Source of the DNA: Chondrus crispus
Taxonomy: Eukaryota; Rhodophyta; Florideophyceae; Gigartinales; Gigartinaceae
Length of the DNA stretch: 64,000 nucleotides
Direction of reading: 5' to 3'
NCBI RefSeq assembly: GCF_000350225.1
Contig: NW_005179040.1
Span: 124,001 to 188,000, forward strand
Part shown: positions 20,813 through 33,560 of the stretch, piece by piece
How positions within the stretch are numbered: position 1 is the first letter of the stretch
Layout: each line of letters begins with the position of its first letter
Notes under the pieces: model-generated
What the model was told of the DNA's origin: nothing
The model's input: only the letters and a program-made list of their open reading frames with translations
Databases searched by the model: none
Program-made: the position numbers and the translations under genes

Positions 20813-23800
20813 GGCGTCTCCGGTGGTCCTCATCCCCAAACTGGATGGATCCCTCCGTTTCTGCGTCGATTACAGAAGTTTGAACGCGATGACAGTACTG
20901 GACACCTACCCGATTCCTCGCATGGATGAGTTCCTGGACTCGCTCGGCGAAGCGAACGTGTTCACAACTCTAGATTGTCACTCGGGTTATTGGCAAATCC
21001 CCGTTGCGGAAGAAGACCGTCCGAAAACCACGTTCACGTGTCATGCAGGTACTTATCTATTTATCCGAAAGCCGTTCGGGCTAATGAATGCGCCCGACAC
21101 ATTCCAACGGATGCTGGACATTCTCCTCTCCGGATACCGATGGAAGAGCTGCCTCATCTATCTAGATGACATTATCATATTCTCGAAGGATTATGAAACT
21201 CACCTCAAGGGTGTCAAGGTTATTCTCTCTGCGTTACAACAAGAGGGGTTATCACTGAAATTGAACAAGTGCAAATTCTTTCAGGACTCCGTGGAGTACC
21301 TGGGTCACATCATTCGACCCGGGGAACTTCATGTCCACCCGAAGAATGTCTCGGCTCCAGCCGAGGCCAAGCCGCCCCGAACCCAGACCGAGCTTCGCTC
21401 GTTTCTGGGTATGTGTAACGTGGACCGACGTTTCGTCGACCACTTCGCCAAGATTGCGGCGCCATTAACGTCCATGCTTAAGAAGGGGGAGCCCGATCGG
21501 CTCCCCGAACTGGACGAAGACCGCAGGTCTACCTTCGAAGCTCTGAAGACTTGCCTGATTTCCCCGCCGGTATTGCGACTACCGCGGCTGGGACTACCGT
21601 ATTCCCTCGACACGGATGCATCCGACGCCCAACTCGGTTGCACGTTATTACAGCAACACGAGGATGGTAACAGATACCCTGTCGGGTTTTGGTCGCGAAC
21701 GCTCTCGTCGCCGGAAAGGAATTACTCCACGACGGAGAAATAATGTTTGGCCATTGTATGGGCCATTCAGACGCTGCGTCCTTACTCGGAACGCGAGCGA
21801 TTCACGGTTAACACCGACCATCATTCCCTTCGCTGGTTAATGAATCTCGCCGACTCAAACGGGCGTCTAGCGCGGTGGCGCTTGCGCCAAGCCGAGTTTG
21901 ACTTCGACGTCACGTACGTGAAGGGCAGCAAGAATTGTCTCGCCGACGCCCTCAGTCGAATACCGTCTACAGGGGGCACAACCGTCCCCATCGAAGAAGA
22001 AATACCGTGCTTCTCCGTTTTGGAGTTTCACGAAGACAAGCCGGAAGTGAAATCCGAGGAGTGGGACGACGACATTCACGACGGATGCTTCGCCCTCGCC
22101 CGCCCGGCTTCCAAGGCCGCAACTACACACGACGAGATTGTACTCGCTCAACACTCCGACCTGTTCTGTAAGGAGATCGCTTCCCATCTTAAGAAGGGGG
22201 AGGGTGTGGCCCAAATTCGCCTTTCCAAGTTCTTCATGAACAAGGAAGGGGTACTTTGTCGGAAAGCGCACCTGGACGGTGTTGAGCAAATCGTCGTACC
22301 AACCACTCTGCGGGAGCGAGTGTTGTATATGGCGCATTACCCCGCCGCCTCGGGACATCTCGAAGGCAGGCGTCTGTTCTACACATTAATACAACGGTAC
22401 TACTGGCCCAGTATGTCCGTCGACGCATACGCCACAGTCAGAAGGTGCTCCGACTGTGCGAAAGCTCGCATTAAACTGCGTAAGCACAACGCGAAGTTGA
22501 AAACGTTCCCTCCGATGGGACCCTTGGAGTTTATCGCTATTGACATCCTAGGCGAACTCCCCAGAACACCAAGAGGCAATCGATACCTCTTGGTAATATC
22601 TGATCGTTACTCAAAGCTGACCCGAACGGTGCCGCTTAAGATAATTACCGCCGAGACCGTTGCTCAGGCGTTCGTCACACCCTAGGTCTTCGTATACGGA
22701 GCCCCAGTGAAGCTATTCTCCAACAATAGGAGTCAATTCACGTCAAGGTTCTTCCTTGCCGTGTGCAAAATCCTTCGCGTCGAAAGCGTGTTCACCACAG
22801 CTTATCACCCACAAGCTAATGGACAAGTGGAGAGGTTCAACCTACACCCTGGTGTCCTCCCTACGGCACTACCTAGCCGACAACCAACGCGATTGGGACC
22901 GGTTCACGGACGCTCTAACCTACGGTTAAAATTGTACCGTGAATCGCATGATCGACATGAAGCCGTTTGATCTTGTGTTATCCCGGACTCCGTCGCCGCT
23001 TTCCATCCAACAAACGCCTACACTGGAACAGGATGTCTCGCGGACGCAGTATAAGCTCCGTTTCTTAACGTAGTTACGCGGGCTAATGTCAACAGCCTGC
23101 GACACGCTACTAGCTGGTCAGGACCGATATAAACGCGATTTCGATAGGAGATTACGGACGCCGACACCACAATATTCGGTTGGTGATCAAATCCTCATCG
23201 AGCGAGAGACATCTCTGCGAGTGGATGAGAAGACGGATAAGGACCGGGTCAATAGCAAGTTAGCCCCACGGACGAAAGGCCCGTTCCCGGTGGTGGCGCT
23301 CGACGAGCATACAGTGACCATCGTCCGGACTACAGGCCTGAAAGATAGAGTCTCGAGAGACTGCATTGTGAAGGCTCCCCCTCTACGGACCATACCCGCC
23401 GACGCCGAACACTCGTCACCTACGCCGGCCGACGGCGACGCGTCTACCATCCTCCCCGCCGGGGCACCTCCCCGTCAGCTGAAAGACGACCTCGACCTAG
23501 GTAACCCGGATAGATCTCCGCCAAAGTCAACAGATCCCGAGGACCAAGACAGTACTCGCGATAAGAACGAGATCGAAAACTCGACGCATGGCGCGAAAGC
23601 AACACGACCTTCAAGGTCGAAATCAATTCTCCAGCCCACAGGGAGCCCCCCTGCCTCGGGATTAATAGACGCCCTCCGAGGCGACTCGCACCCCCGGATC
23701 ATATCCAAGTTGAATCCGAGTTCGGGCTCTACGGGTGGACCAACCGGGACACAGACGACATCTCCTCTTCCCAGGCTACGGCCTCGCGACCTACATACCG

Positions 23801-24422
23801 GGAAGACGAGACCGAAATCACCCCGACCGCGACAAGCGGATCCCCCCCGAGAGGCGACAAGTCGCCGAGCGAGCAAACGCGTACCTTCACCGCGAAGCCC
23901 CCTGACACATGGAGACGGGACCCTGGAAAAAAGCAGAACAAAATCCGCCCGTCCGAGCCCTCCGCACAGGCGGTGGTGACGGACCCCACGCGCGGCCCCC
24001 TTGAAACGCCACCGGGTACAGGAGAACTCGCCGGGGAGCACGTCGCAACCTTAGCATCTATGTGTACCATCGGTTACCCTCTCCCGACTCCTCCGGGACA
24101 CCCGCAGCTCCCGTCCCACGCGGTCGATACCTCATCCCAACACGCGTCCATCACGCCCTCCGAGGCGACGAAACGACCCCCTTCGGCCAAAGCCACCAGC
24201 CATACCTACGTCGTCGAGGCTTTGACTGGCTACAAGCCGGGAACGGACGGAAGGCCGCTCTTCCGCGTACGGTGGTACGGGTATACCGCCGATGATGACA
24301 CCTGGGAAGCTGCGAACCACATAGATTATAACACCGTCGTACGATTCTGCCGTCGCAGGAGCCTCTCGGTACCACCCGCCAAGTTATGGTCTGCTCCGGG
24401 TAGCGTAGGGATCGACAACTAA
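20813..24422 (+). pseudogene. pol: D pol: RT, RNase H, integrase, chromodomain
   Basis: RT opens at the SPVVLIPK motif with FCVDYRSLNAM, the NAPDTFQRMLD region and the YLDD box (near 21160). RNase H follows with SLDTDASDAQ (near 21610) and NTDHHSLRWLMN (near 21810). Integrase follows with its zinc-binding part (near 22330-22460, ending CSDCAKAR) and core motifs AIDILGEL (near 22535) and YHPQANGQVERF (near 22805-22840). A GPF/Y-like segment (TKGPFPVVALDEHTVTIVRT) lies near 23270-23340. A long Pro/Ser/Thr-rich linker leads to a chromodomain, RPLFRVRWYGYTADDDTWE, near 24200-24370. Broken, about five breaks. Confidence 0.85.
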
Positions 24423-25842
24423 CCCCCCCTCGCTGGCCCTCGACCTACGGCGTCTCGTATCTCTCTTGCGTCCGCGGTCCAAGGGATCGTCGGCTAAATC
24501 GGTGGACGTCCTCGACGACGGGGACACCCCCTACACGCCGCGCCACGGGAAGGGGTTACCCTCGCGGGTCACATATTCCCCGACCCTCCTCAGCTTCCAG
24601 CTGCAATCTTCCCCACAGAGGGAAACTACACCGATCTATGGTGAGTAGCCGACCCCTCTACAAACCGGCTAAACCGTCCCGCGAAACGCGCGGTCGCTTA
24701 CGAAGGAGACTCCTCGCCCCACCGCCCGCCAGGGCCAACATCCACGGAACCCACGCATAGGCCGCCAGTCACCCTCAACCGCGGGGACGTGGACGACGCT
24801 CGACTCGTTGGCCATAGCGAACGGTGCCCCCTTTCCTCGACCTACCTCCTCAGTGCGATCGTCGTCTTATCAAGCTTCGCCTTCGAGGACACAGGCGGAC
24901 TCTGAACCGCGACTCATCACGTCGTTGTTGGTGGTATCCGCCAGTCCGGATGACCCCCCGCCGCGGAAGTGGGCCCCTACGCAAGTTAACAGAGGAGACC
25001 GGCCGATCTGTTCGACGTGGTGGACCGCCAAGGCCCCTCCGCTCGCCACGCTCAGATGCACCTCTTCGCGTTTGTTCTTCGCGAAACGTCACTCCTCGAT
25101 TCATGACCCTTCGCCCTTCAAGGGAGACGATAGACTCGACGGGTTTCGCTCCCCGCCATGACGCCGCCGTCCTTGACCCTGGCTAATTTTTTGGCCATGG
25201 ATCCCGCTTGCCTCACCACGCGTACGGTATTATCTATCTGACCCTCTCCTCTCCGCGACCAACCGTCGACCAGGAAGTCGTCTACCTGCTTTCCGCCGAC
25301 TGCCTCGTTACTCCGCGAGCATTGCCTCGCCCCCTACGCGGTTAGCCCGCGCCTCAGGGAACCCTGCCTCCGGACGTGTCCCTCGCGGATATGACCGCCC
25401 AACCCAGGGGATGGGCCACCGCCACCTCTACAACCACCTCGGAGTGGCTCCGCCCCGCTCCCGATCGCGACTTCCTCCGCGACGTTGCGCTCTATACCGC
25501 GTTGGAATACGGCCCGACGGAACGGCAGCAAGAGACGTCCGAAGCACAGTGGGGGCGACCAACTCATTGCGCCACTCCGCGTTGTCCCGCCCTACCTTTC
25601 AACCGCCGACCTTCACTCCCCGCTCTGCTCGACCCGACGTGCTCGCGTAAGACGATGGATAGGAGAAGAGGCCCCGTTTAATTTCTACCGTAACGCCTCT
25701 TCCCTTCCTCTACTCGCGTGCTACGCGCTACCCCGGGGTGCCTCGTCTTGAGGACGCACGCCCGCCATTACTCCGACCATCCATAGTCGACCAGGTCGCC
25801 CTCTACTCCTGCAACCGGGGCAACCGGTGCATCCGAGGTAAT
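24423..25842 (+). other. 3' region of D, no recognised gene
   Basis: GC-rich sequence lies between the chromodomain and the antisense frame. Several overlapping frames of 80-120 codons exist on both strands, as expected from base composition alone, and none shows a domain. The position matches the long 3' regions of A2 and C3. Confidence 0.4.
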
Positions 25843-26851
25843 CTACCCTCCGTTAGAGTCGAGGGTAGCTCCCTCGACCTCCGCCGCCACCGGAGTCCCC
25901 GCCACTACCAAGGCGACCTCCATCGCCACCACGGTGTCCGTCTCAGGTGCGGACGACTCAGTGCTCGCCGCCGCCCTGAGGCGTTTCACCCCCGCCACAA
26001 ATTCGGCGTTGTGTACAAATTTTGTTAACTCGTCTTCAGAGACGCCCAGCTCGGCAAATAATCTACGCCTTGTAGTCGACGCCGCCTCCGGTGATGTTGA
26101 CCTTTCTCGTGGGACTTCCACGGGACCTCCCCTGCGGCCCGGTACTTCCGCCGGTGTCGACCCGACCTGAGTCCCTCCCGAGCCCAGACCGCCTTCGAGG
26201 GCGTGGGGCTCATCGGCCGTCGGTGTCACATGATCTGTACCTCCCTGCATCAGCTCGGGCTGCAGACTGGCAAGGACCACCGGGTCGAAACGGATCCAAT
26301 TTCCGGATCCCGGCCCTCCCGCATCTTTACGTCTTCCCGACGACGCGTTCGCTCGATCCGTACGGTCGTAATGATGCCCTCGACCGTACGGCACGCGCGA
26401 CCATCCCTTGTCGTGGACCTCCAGCAACCTTCTCAGCTGAGCGGATACCCAAGGTCCGCCTAAAACCTCATCCAAGTCTAACTTGTGCAGCCAGTTAATT
26501 ATCATGATCGGTAACACGTATAGTCGCCCATCTAAGGACGACCATATGAACCGTTTCGCAACAATAGCGATCCACTCGCTCAGAAAAATCATCCAGCGAG
26601 ACGAACACGGCGAGTCATTGAGACTCAAGCCGAAATACACCAAACAAGGTGGAATCTCCGCAAGGAACTCAGCCGGGACTTCGTATTGCGAGAACCAATG
26701 CAGTATCTGCAGGTACCGTTCATATCGGGATCGAGGTTGAAAAGTTGTCGCCTCGATCCACTCATACGCCACAAAAATACCAAGTGCGTTTCTCATCCGA
26801 CGCTTAAACTTGAGCTTGTCATAATAACCCGGGTTCCTTTCCAGTTGCACG
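25843..26851 (-). pseudogene. antisense frame of D (aORF), N-terminus cut off
   Basis: About 335 codons lie opposite to D pol. The translation aligns with the middle of the A2 frame at 36097 at roughly 30% identity by eye. Shared positions include F-x2-RR-x-R, FVAY-x2-IEA, WxSQYEV, AE-x2-P-x-L-x-Y-x-G, W-x2-FL-x-EW-x3-VA, LGG and W-x2-VP. The C-terminal GV/RL pattern (FAELGVSEDELTKF to GVKRLR) also recurs. The N-terminal end runs into the C2 LTR that inserted here. There is no known domain and the function is unknown. Confidence 0.7.
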
Positions 26852-27535
26852 TGTAGCATAAACACCCCCAGACGACCGAGGATGTATGCGCAGTTCGACC
26901 TGTAGACCCCGTTCTAACGGGAAGACGGGTGAAGCACCAGCTAACGAGGCAGGGAAGCGGGCCCTGGTAGCGGTGTGGTAGAGCGGGAAGGTCGGGGACG
27001 AGCGTACGCGAGGGCCGATCTACGCCTCGACGCCCCGAAGCAGCGCTGGGTAACGTACCAGTGCTGACGGGCGGAGGCGGATCTAGGCTCGCTCGAGCAC
27101 GCGTGTGTCCCCTATCCGCTCCCTTCCTCCTAACGCGCGCGAAGGCGAAGGCGCGTGGTTAGAATAAGCTGGGTGGACTGACCTTGGCGGTCGGTTGAGG
27201 ACAAGTCCGTGCTTGTCCTCCTCCACCAGCGCCGGTCCGCTCCATATTTAATATACAAAACAATCTATATCACTACAGTACCGAAGTGCTGTAGTGGACT
27301 ACTGTAGTACAGATCGGACCGTACTGTAATACTGTCAGCCATCGTGGCTGACAGTACACGTGTGTGCGCGCGCTTCCGTCCCGCGCGGTACACGTGTGCA
27401 AGTGTGCACGCGTGCGCCCGGTACCCGAGGGGTACACGTGGCCACGCGCAGTAGTACTGAAGAGCATCGGGCTCTACAGCACTAGATCCCGTTGTTGATC
27501 TAATCTAACTAAAAACCCCGCCGGGTTATACTACA
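26852..27535 (-). repeat. family-C 3' LTR of C2
   Basis: Read on plus it runs from TGTAGCATAAACACCCCC to CGGGTTATACTACA. The ends form a 13-bp inverted repeat apart from two mismatches. The U3 part holds a hairpin with perfect 12-bp arms (27330-27356, TACTGTCAGCCA with a 3-base loop) and three CACGTG sites. Confidence 0.9.
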
Positions 27536-27548
27536 CGGCCTCCCCTTA
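27536..27548 (-). promoter_or_regulatory. polypurine tract of C2
   Basis: On the minus strand TTAAGGGGAGGCCG abuts the TGTAG start of the LTR. The following segment (GGGGACGTCCGCGTCCACGG on plus) is shared with C3, which fixes the element orientation. Confidence 0.65.
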
Positions 27549-27588
27549 AGCGGGGACGTCCGCGTCCACGGGTTGTAGAGCTAGAGAA

Positions 27589-28460
27589 ATGTCCGACCGC
27601 GATATCGGACGATCGCCTCCGTTCCCTCTAACAACTCCGCCCCCCAGTCAGTGTCCTCCGTTTCTCTTTTCGCGTTCATTTGCGCTCGTGCCGACTGCTC
27701 GTCCCTTTTCTTAGCCTGCGTTGACCCCCTCTGCCCTTCCCGCGCGACCTTGTGCGCGTCCGTGGGCCTTTCCTTCGTCAGTGTTTCTCTCCCCCTTTTG
27801 TTTCCAGCGACGTGCGGTGTGACAGAGGTGAGGGCGGTGACGTGCGGCGTGCTGACCAATTGTATCGCTCCCTCTTGGCGGCCGGAGGCGCGGGAGAGCG
27901 GGGTTTGTCTGATACGTTGCGGTTTGTGTTCGCTTCGTTTGCCGAGTGGGTCGTCGGATGGCACGATGCCCGACCGTTGCCCTGCGCTATTGCGCATCTG
28001 TGGCGTATATGCAACCGACTGTCTTGGAGGATACGCCTCCACCCAATTGCCTCCTCTCTCCTCGCGGGAACAGCTTGTCTTCCGTTCTTCTCTGCGTAGC
28101 GCGGGTCGGTTGCCGTTGAAAACCGACGCTCCTTCCGGTGTCGTCCGTACGGCACTTTGCGTCACGGAAGTGAGCGTCGGAGCTGGTTTCGTCAGCGCGG
28201 TCGTTCGTACCCCGTCCACACGGGGTGTGTCGTGTGCCTCCTTTCGTGGCCCCTTTCCCTTCTTCGGCCAACTGCACACGTGCTCGCAACGACCAGTCCA
28301 TATCATCTTTCACAGCTGTGCACAGCGCCCCGAAAGCGGCGACCTGCGTGACAATAGCCTCAACATGCACACTCCCTCCCACTGTCAGACCCATCCCCCT
28401 TTTCTTTCCCACTCGACACCCCGCCAGTTTGGAGAGGCCACGTCGTCATCGACGATCTGA
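27589..28460 (+). pseudogene. antisense frame of C2, remnant
   Basis: It starts with an ATG placed exactly as in C3 (MSDR here, MSNR there), about 50 bases from the LTR, on the strand opposite to the element. A shared segment, CARADCSSLFLACVD against CARADLSTPFLSTGD, supports homology over the first 100 residues; beyond that the match is weak. Broken, with some breaks. The function is unknown. Confidence 0.5.
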
Positions 28461-30049
28461 ATGTCCGTCCAGGCCTCCTTCCTTGCTCCCCCCCTTGTGG
28501 TCAACGTACTATCAGACGGCAGCGTCGAGTGCATGGCCTCTCTGCCTGATGTGAGGTGGTCATTCCCGTCGCGGCTCTGGTCCCTTTTTCTTCTGGGACG
28601 CGCTTCCATATTCGTTTGAGGTTTACAGAGAAGTTTGCTTTTTGCATGACAGCAACCACATGCTCCAGCTTCGGACGCTTGGCATGGCGCTACCTCTTTC
28701 CGCTCGGGCGCCTGCCATTCTTAATTCATATAAATCTGCCCCTTCCCCGCTCGAGATCATACTGCTTCCATTACCAGAGCCGGAAACGTCGCCTCCCCCG
28801 CGCCGTCCGTTTTCGGGGTGCGGCCCCTTTTCGCTGTCTTCGCGTGCAGACTTCGCCTTCCCAGCCTCGATGTCCCACTCGTGCGTCGCGTCGTAGAGTA
28901 CGTTCTTCCTACGCTCGCGGGAGACGCGAGAGTGAACGGCTCCTTTCTTATGACCGCTGCGTCCGATGCGCGGGAGTCCGTCCAGTGTGCGATCTGCATC
29001 TATAATTGCGTTCGCGACGGTCCTCACTTGTCGCGCCACTTGCCATCGGGCAAGGGCGCGGGTGCGTAGCCGTTTGCTATCTTTCTTCCTGCCGCTCGCC
29101 GTCGAGGCGAGAGTGCGAAGACGCGAAGTCGGTTTTCTATCTGGCGTGCCTCGCCTTCGTGGCGGGGGCGCTCCGGGACCTGTGCCTCGGTTCGAGTGGC
29201 GTCGCTCCTCTACGGGTGAGCCGCGCTTCGGGTCGTGTCGGGGAGAAGGGGTTCGTCGACGGATTATCGGGATGTCCGCGGCTGAGATGGGGAGTCGCGC
29301 TTCGGCTAAAATTAACGAGCTCCCATTGGCTGAGCCACTCCCGACCCTCTCGCCTGGCTTGAGGGGCGTGTGGGGCGAGCTCATTTCTCTTGTCGCCTTC
29401 CCTTCTTCCGGGGGACCCGCCCCTAACGTACGCATCGGCATTCCAACTATAGCATTCCACGTTACCGATGATCGTCCCCGGGCAGACCCTCCGTATGATG
29501 CGAGGTACGGTTGCGTTGACGAGTTGCTCTCCTACGTCCGTCACTATCCCCTCGTACCTGGTCCACAGCGCACAGAAACCTCTGTACTCTTTTTCTGTCT
29601 CAGTCCGTCCTTCGACTTTCTGAGTTTCGATAACTCCGGCTAGGGCGATTGTCCTCGCCCCTCCGCGCTTCCCGACCGCGGGAGGCATCAAATGAGCTCC
29701 CTTCGCTGTGCGGCCGCCGACCCCGTTCTATTCTTCGCGTGCAGAGAGCGACATGCGCGGGGGAGTCGTCCCTGGGGCAGCTGTGCGGGCCGTGGGTCTC
29801 TGCCTGCGTTCCTTTCTTACTATCATAATTACTCCCGACGTTCCCTCCAGTGCCCGAGCAGGGCAACTCGAAAGTCGTCGTTCGAGCCGGCAGTAGTTCC
29901 CCAGTGCTCCCTTCTCCGTGCGTCCTTACAGGGCGCTCTGTGCTCTCGTAGAGGTTGAGTGCGTGGCCCGATGGGTACAGCGACGAGTGGCTATGGAGGG
30001 GGAACGGTCATATCGGCCTTTTTGCGGCTGACCGGGGCGGTACACGAGC
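28461..30049. other. GC-rich stretch with no supported gene
   Basis: Frames of 225-272 codons occur on both strands over the same bases (28966-29643 plus, 28623-29441 minus). Both are rich in Arg/Ser/Pro/Gly and have no recognisable domain. This may be the remaining 3' region of C2. I see no sign that either strand encodes a protein. Confidence 0.35.
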
Positions 30050-30339
30050 TTTGGCCTTACAACCCAGTGGAACCAGGGTACCTACGTACACGCCCCACCG
30101 CACACTCGTCGAGCAATTCTCTTCGCAAGCCTCTACCACATCGATCCCGGGCCGGGCTATTCTCTGTGCCCCCCATCAGGGATCTGAGCTACTACCAGTC
30201 GCAAGCTCGTTTAAACGGAGAAGGGAGAGTCGGACACTCCTTAGCGCTGTGCCGTCCGCAGTTATTCTTTTTGTTGCTGTTGTTGTTTTTGCTGGACCAT
30301 CGGACAGTGGTCTCTGCCTGACAGGCGTATGGCACTACA
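30050..30339 (+). repeat. truncated family-A LTR
   Basis: From TTGGCCTTACAACCCAGTGG to GCGTATGGCACTACA it matches the last 290 bases of the family-A LTR, with modest divergence. No primer site follows it. It abuts the left end of the copia element. Confidence 0.85.
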
Positions 30340-30958
30340 GGCTGACAACTTTTGCCTAAACGGTTATGGCCTTTTTGACGTTTGCCCTGAATGAAATGCG
30401 GAATTACAATAGCTATTTGGTCATCCACGGTCTGATGGTGGCTGCTCGTCGGTGAAAACGCTCATCGTAGTATCATGATTTAGTTTAGGTCACAGCACAA
30501 AATATAGCTTGAGCTCTGACGGCGTCATCGTTGATGTAGAACGCGAATGCTTTTTTGTGTGAGTTTTCCAAATTTTGTCAAATAATCTCCTCCAGGTTCT
30601 CTTTGTGTCAGCTCCGCCTTTGCTGAGGCAGACCAAGGGCGTTAGAGCTGAAAGAGTCTGGCAGCTGCAGTTCTGTGGAGTCAGGCTTGCAATCGACACG
30701 CTCAGTTTCGATTGTAGACGGTTGTTTCCGTCTTCGCACTCGCAATTTTACTCCCGACTCCAACTATGTATATGCAGTGAAAACTACTGTTGCGTCCTAA
30801 ATTCGAAACTTACGATACCCAATAAAATGCAAGCAAATAAAAACATGAGGTCTCGTCCTTGATCAGATTGTTGGAGTGACTTGACCTAGCGTATATGCGC
30901 TCATATCCATCATTTCTCTCTTTGGAAGTCCGAAAAATCTGTGTTTCGAGTGTTGTTG
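30340..30958. other. 3' flank of the copia element, no gene seen
   Basis: AT-rich sequence lies downstream of the copia RNase H. I could not identify a copia LTR, although one would be expected in or near this stretch. Short frames only. Confidence 0.35.
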
Positions 30959-32400
30959 TCAAATATCGATGACATATTGCTCGATCGGATGTTGTAGTGT
31001 GCTGGTTTGCAACAACTTTTGCAAAGCCGCGTTCGGGCCAATCATTGTCAACCCATCAGCCAGGTTGTGTTCGCTAAGAATAAGTCCGATATTGGAAATC
31101 GCACGTTCATTGTATGCCTCTCGAATAGCGGCAAGATCCACCATTAATCTCTTCTCAGTCGTGTACTTGGACCCTGTGATGACATCGAACAGCGCCTTTG
31201 AATCAGCAAGCATTAGCAAAGTTATCTCTCGACCGAGCATACGTTGCAAATCATGTCGTAAAATGTATGCATTATCGAATCCGTCAACAAATGCAAGAGT
31301 TTCTGCAGCCATACTGGATCTGGTGACTCGACGTGATTTGTGAGAAGAAATGTGAATAACGGACCCAGGATGATGCTTATCCATCAAAACAATAATATAT
31401 CCCAATTGTCTTGAGTTGTTGTTGTTGAACGACGCATCTGAGTATACGGTGAGGTATAGCGAGGTTTGGACCAATTGAGGGTATTTCATGCGGATTGAAA
31501 TTGTGTTTTGAAGATGTTTGATAATCCTGTTAACGAGCCTTGATGCTTTCATGTCCGAATGTCTTTTCAGTAGCTTGTGCTGCCATTGACACTGCACAAG
31601 CTATATCCGGTCTGGAATGGACAACCCATGCCAGTTTGGCCCTCATATATCGATATTCATCAAATGACGAATATGGACGTAGAAGCTTTGTGCGCGATAT
31701 GTACCCCTTTTGGCCAAGGAAATGACTCACATCATTTTTGGTTACCTCAAGACCAGTAAAAACCAACGGAGTATCTTCAGATGGTTTGGTGTCAAATGCA
31801 CGACTTGTGACGGCACTTGAATCTCTTCTGAATTCATCTACTCCGACCCGTATGATATCGTCAACATATGATCCAGAAACACCAATGAGCATTTTTGCTA
31901 ACCGCTTATAGAAGAGCGAGAAGTCGCCCTCAGCCTGGTTTATATCAAGCTGCTTTTTGTGATGGTCAGTTAGCGTTTCACCCCAGTAATCCCCTGCATA
32001 TGTAAGGCCGTAGAGGGGTTTCACTACTTGTAGAAGATGATCTGGTGAGAGCGCTAATACGTCTGGTCGTACAAATATTTCCCTTTTCAATTCAGAGGCA
32101 GACTTTAAGTATGCCTGATTGATGTCTGTTGCCCACATATCAAATCCCAAGATAGATGCTAATGCGAGCATGATACGAATCGATGACTGCTTAAGGGTAT
32201 TGGCGTTGTGCACAATTCTTCTTTTGTCTCGATCACGATGACCTCCAAGAACGAACCGTGCCTTGAATATCTCGTTCCCATTTTCTTTGCGTTTGATAGT
32301 AAGGACAAAACGAGAAGATACATTGTTTGTATTTGGGCCCATTTCTTCACGCAAGACTAGCTTGAAGGTTCTTCTTTTGATAAAACCGTCAAGCTCCTTC
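30959..32400 (-). pseudogene. pol: copia RT and RNase H
   Basis: RT motifs include FVLGGHRDRDKRRIVHN, LGFDMWATDINQAYLKS (first catalytic Asp), the VKPLYGLTYAGDYW segment and YVDDIIRVG (catalytic YVDD box, near 31850). The RNase H part has LTVYSDASFNNN, MAAETLAF and LADSKALFDV. The form of these motifs is close to copia pol of fungi and other microbial eukaryotes, as I recall that family. Broken, with a few breaks. Confidence 0.8.
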
Positions 32401-32759
32401 CTTTTTGCTCCATCAATCTGGCCAGTCCTACGATCTTTGTGTGATATAACTTCCGTGGTAGAAGGGCCGGGTTACAGCAGCTCTTCCCTGCAACTCAGAT
32501 ATCGGAGGAATAGGATGATGTGGTGCTGCATGTTGCTCTGGCTTCTGATGCTCAAACTCGAATGGTTTGGGTGTCTGCGCGGAAGGCGAAAGTACTCACG
32601 AGATAGACGGTAACTTCGCTGGTTTCACTTGCGCCAAAGTGAAGGATCGAGGTCCTGTACGGTCACCGACGTCAACCATTATTTTCTTCCCAACAGACGA
32701 TATCAACTTATGTGATCCAGTCCACTTTCGAATCGGCTTCTCGCGATAAACATACACTG

Positions 32760-33560
32760 GTTGAACTGGCGTAAATCAGAAATGTGTAGACGGTGGGACT
32801 TTCTTCTTCAAAGCGTGTTGTACTCGATTCTGCGCCAGAATAGTTTCATACTCATCCCGTGCTCTCTGCGTCATGTTCATGCGTGTGTTGTGTCCGTCAC
32901 GCGGCGATTTCTGCCGAGGTATGTTCGGAATCATTCTAAATACTAACAGAGAGGGCACTAACCCCTGTGGACCAGCGGTATCGTTCACTGCCTTCACAGA
33001 TAATGCTAATCTCAACTCGCGAGGTTCGGACGGGTTACTGACAGATAGCTTATTGAAAACTCTTATAATCGAGGCGTGATATGACTCTCCAAATCCTAGA
33101 GAGTTATGTGACTCCGTTCCAGTGTGTCTCAGAGTAATCGATGAGTTTTTGCATTTGTCCTCTCACTCTTTGGACATGAAAACCGAACCTTGATCAGTAA
33201 GCATAGCAGAAGGGAACCCAGCATACATACATACCCATGAATACAAGAAAGTATTCAAAATAGTTGCAGGATCCTCACGATGTAAAAATCGCGCTGTTGC
33301 AAGGTTTGTACCCACATCCACGATGCTCAAAACTGGAGGTTGGTCTAGAAAGAACAAGTCGATCTGAATCTCCTTGTTAAACACGACGTCATCTGGGAAC
33401 CATACTTGGAAGGTAATCGGTTTGGTTGAGTAATTTTGACAAGCATGGCAGGAGCGTGAGATATCTGCCAAAATTTCTTTCGTGTCCTTGCTCATAGAAT
33501 CTGGACGTGCCTTTTTGAGGAGGTTGTACAGCTTGTCAGTTGATGGATGAATAAAATGGA
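32760..33560 (-). pseudogene. copia integrase
   Basis: The core includes CHACQNYS (zinc-binding end), IQIDLFFLDQPPVLSIVDVGTN (first catalytic Asp region) and FPSAMLTDQGSVF (second Asp region), at about 33180-33460. The downstream segment near 32780-33010 (VKAVNDTAGPQGLVPSLLVF, then QRARDEYETILAQ) is the C-terminal part typical of this copia group. Broken. Confidence 0.75.

Larger units (their letters stand above)
20813..26851 (+). mobile_element. Ty3/gypsy chromovirus D
   Basis: The element has RT, RNase H, integrase and chromodomain on the plus strand, then a 3' region with an antisense frame homologous to those of family A. Its LTRs, gag, protease and RT start are not in the window. The left end is replaced by C1 and the right end by C2. 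Its pol is distinct from both A and C. The copy is broken, with about five breaks, and is older than its neighbours judging by decay. Confidence 0.8.
26852..30049 (-). mobile_element. Ty3/gypsy element C2 (family C), 3' part only
   Basis: The 3' LTR at 26852-27535, the polypurine tract to its right and the start of an antisense frame match C3 in order and sequence. No gag or pol of C2 is present. Similarity to C3 fades to the right, and the unit stops at or before a family-A LTR scrap at 30050. It inserted into the antisense frame of D. Broken and incomplete. Confidence 0.7.

Noticed and set aside
24808-25186. Gene between D pol and its antisense frame
   Set aside because: Two overlapping frames of about 120 codons in GC-rich sequence, with no motif and no match to A2 or C3 at the same place.
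28623-29643. Possible proteins of 272 (minus) and 225 (plus) codons
   Set aside because: They overlap on opposite strands in GC-rich DNA, are of low complexity, and show no motif.
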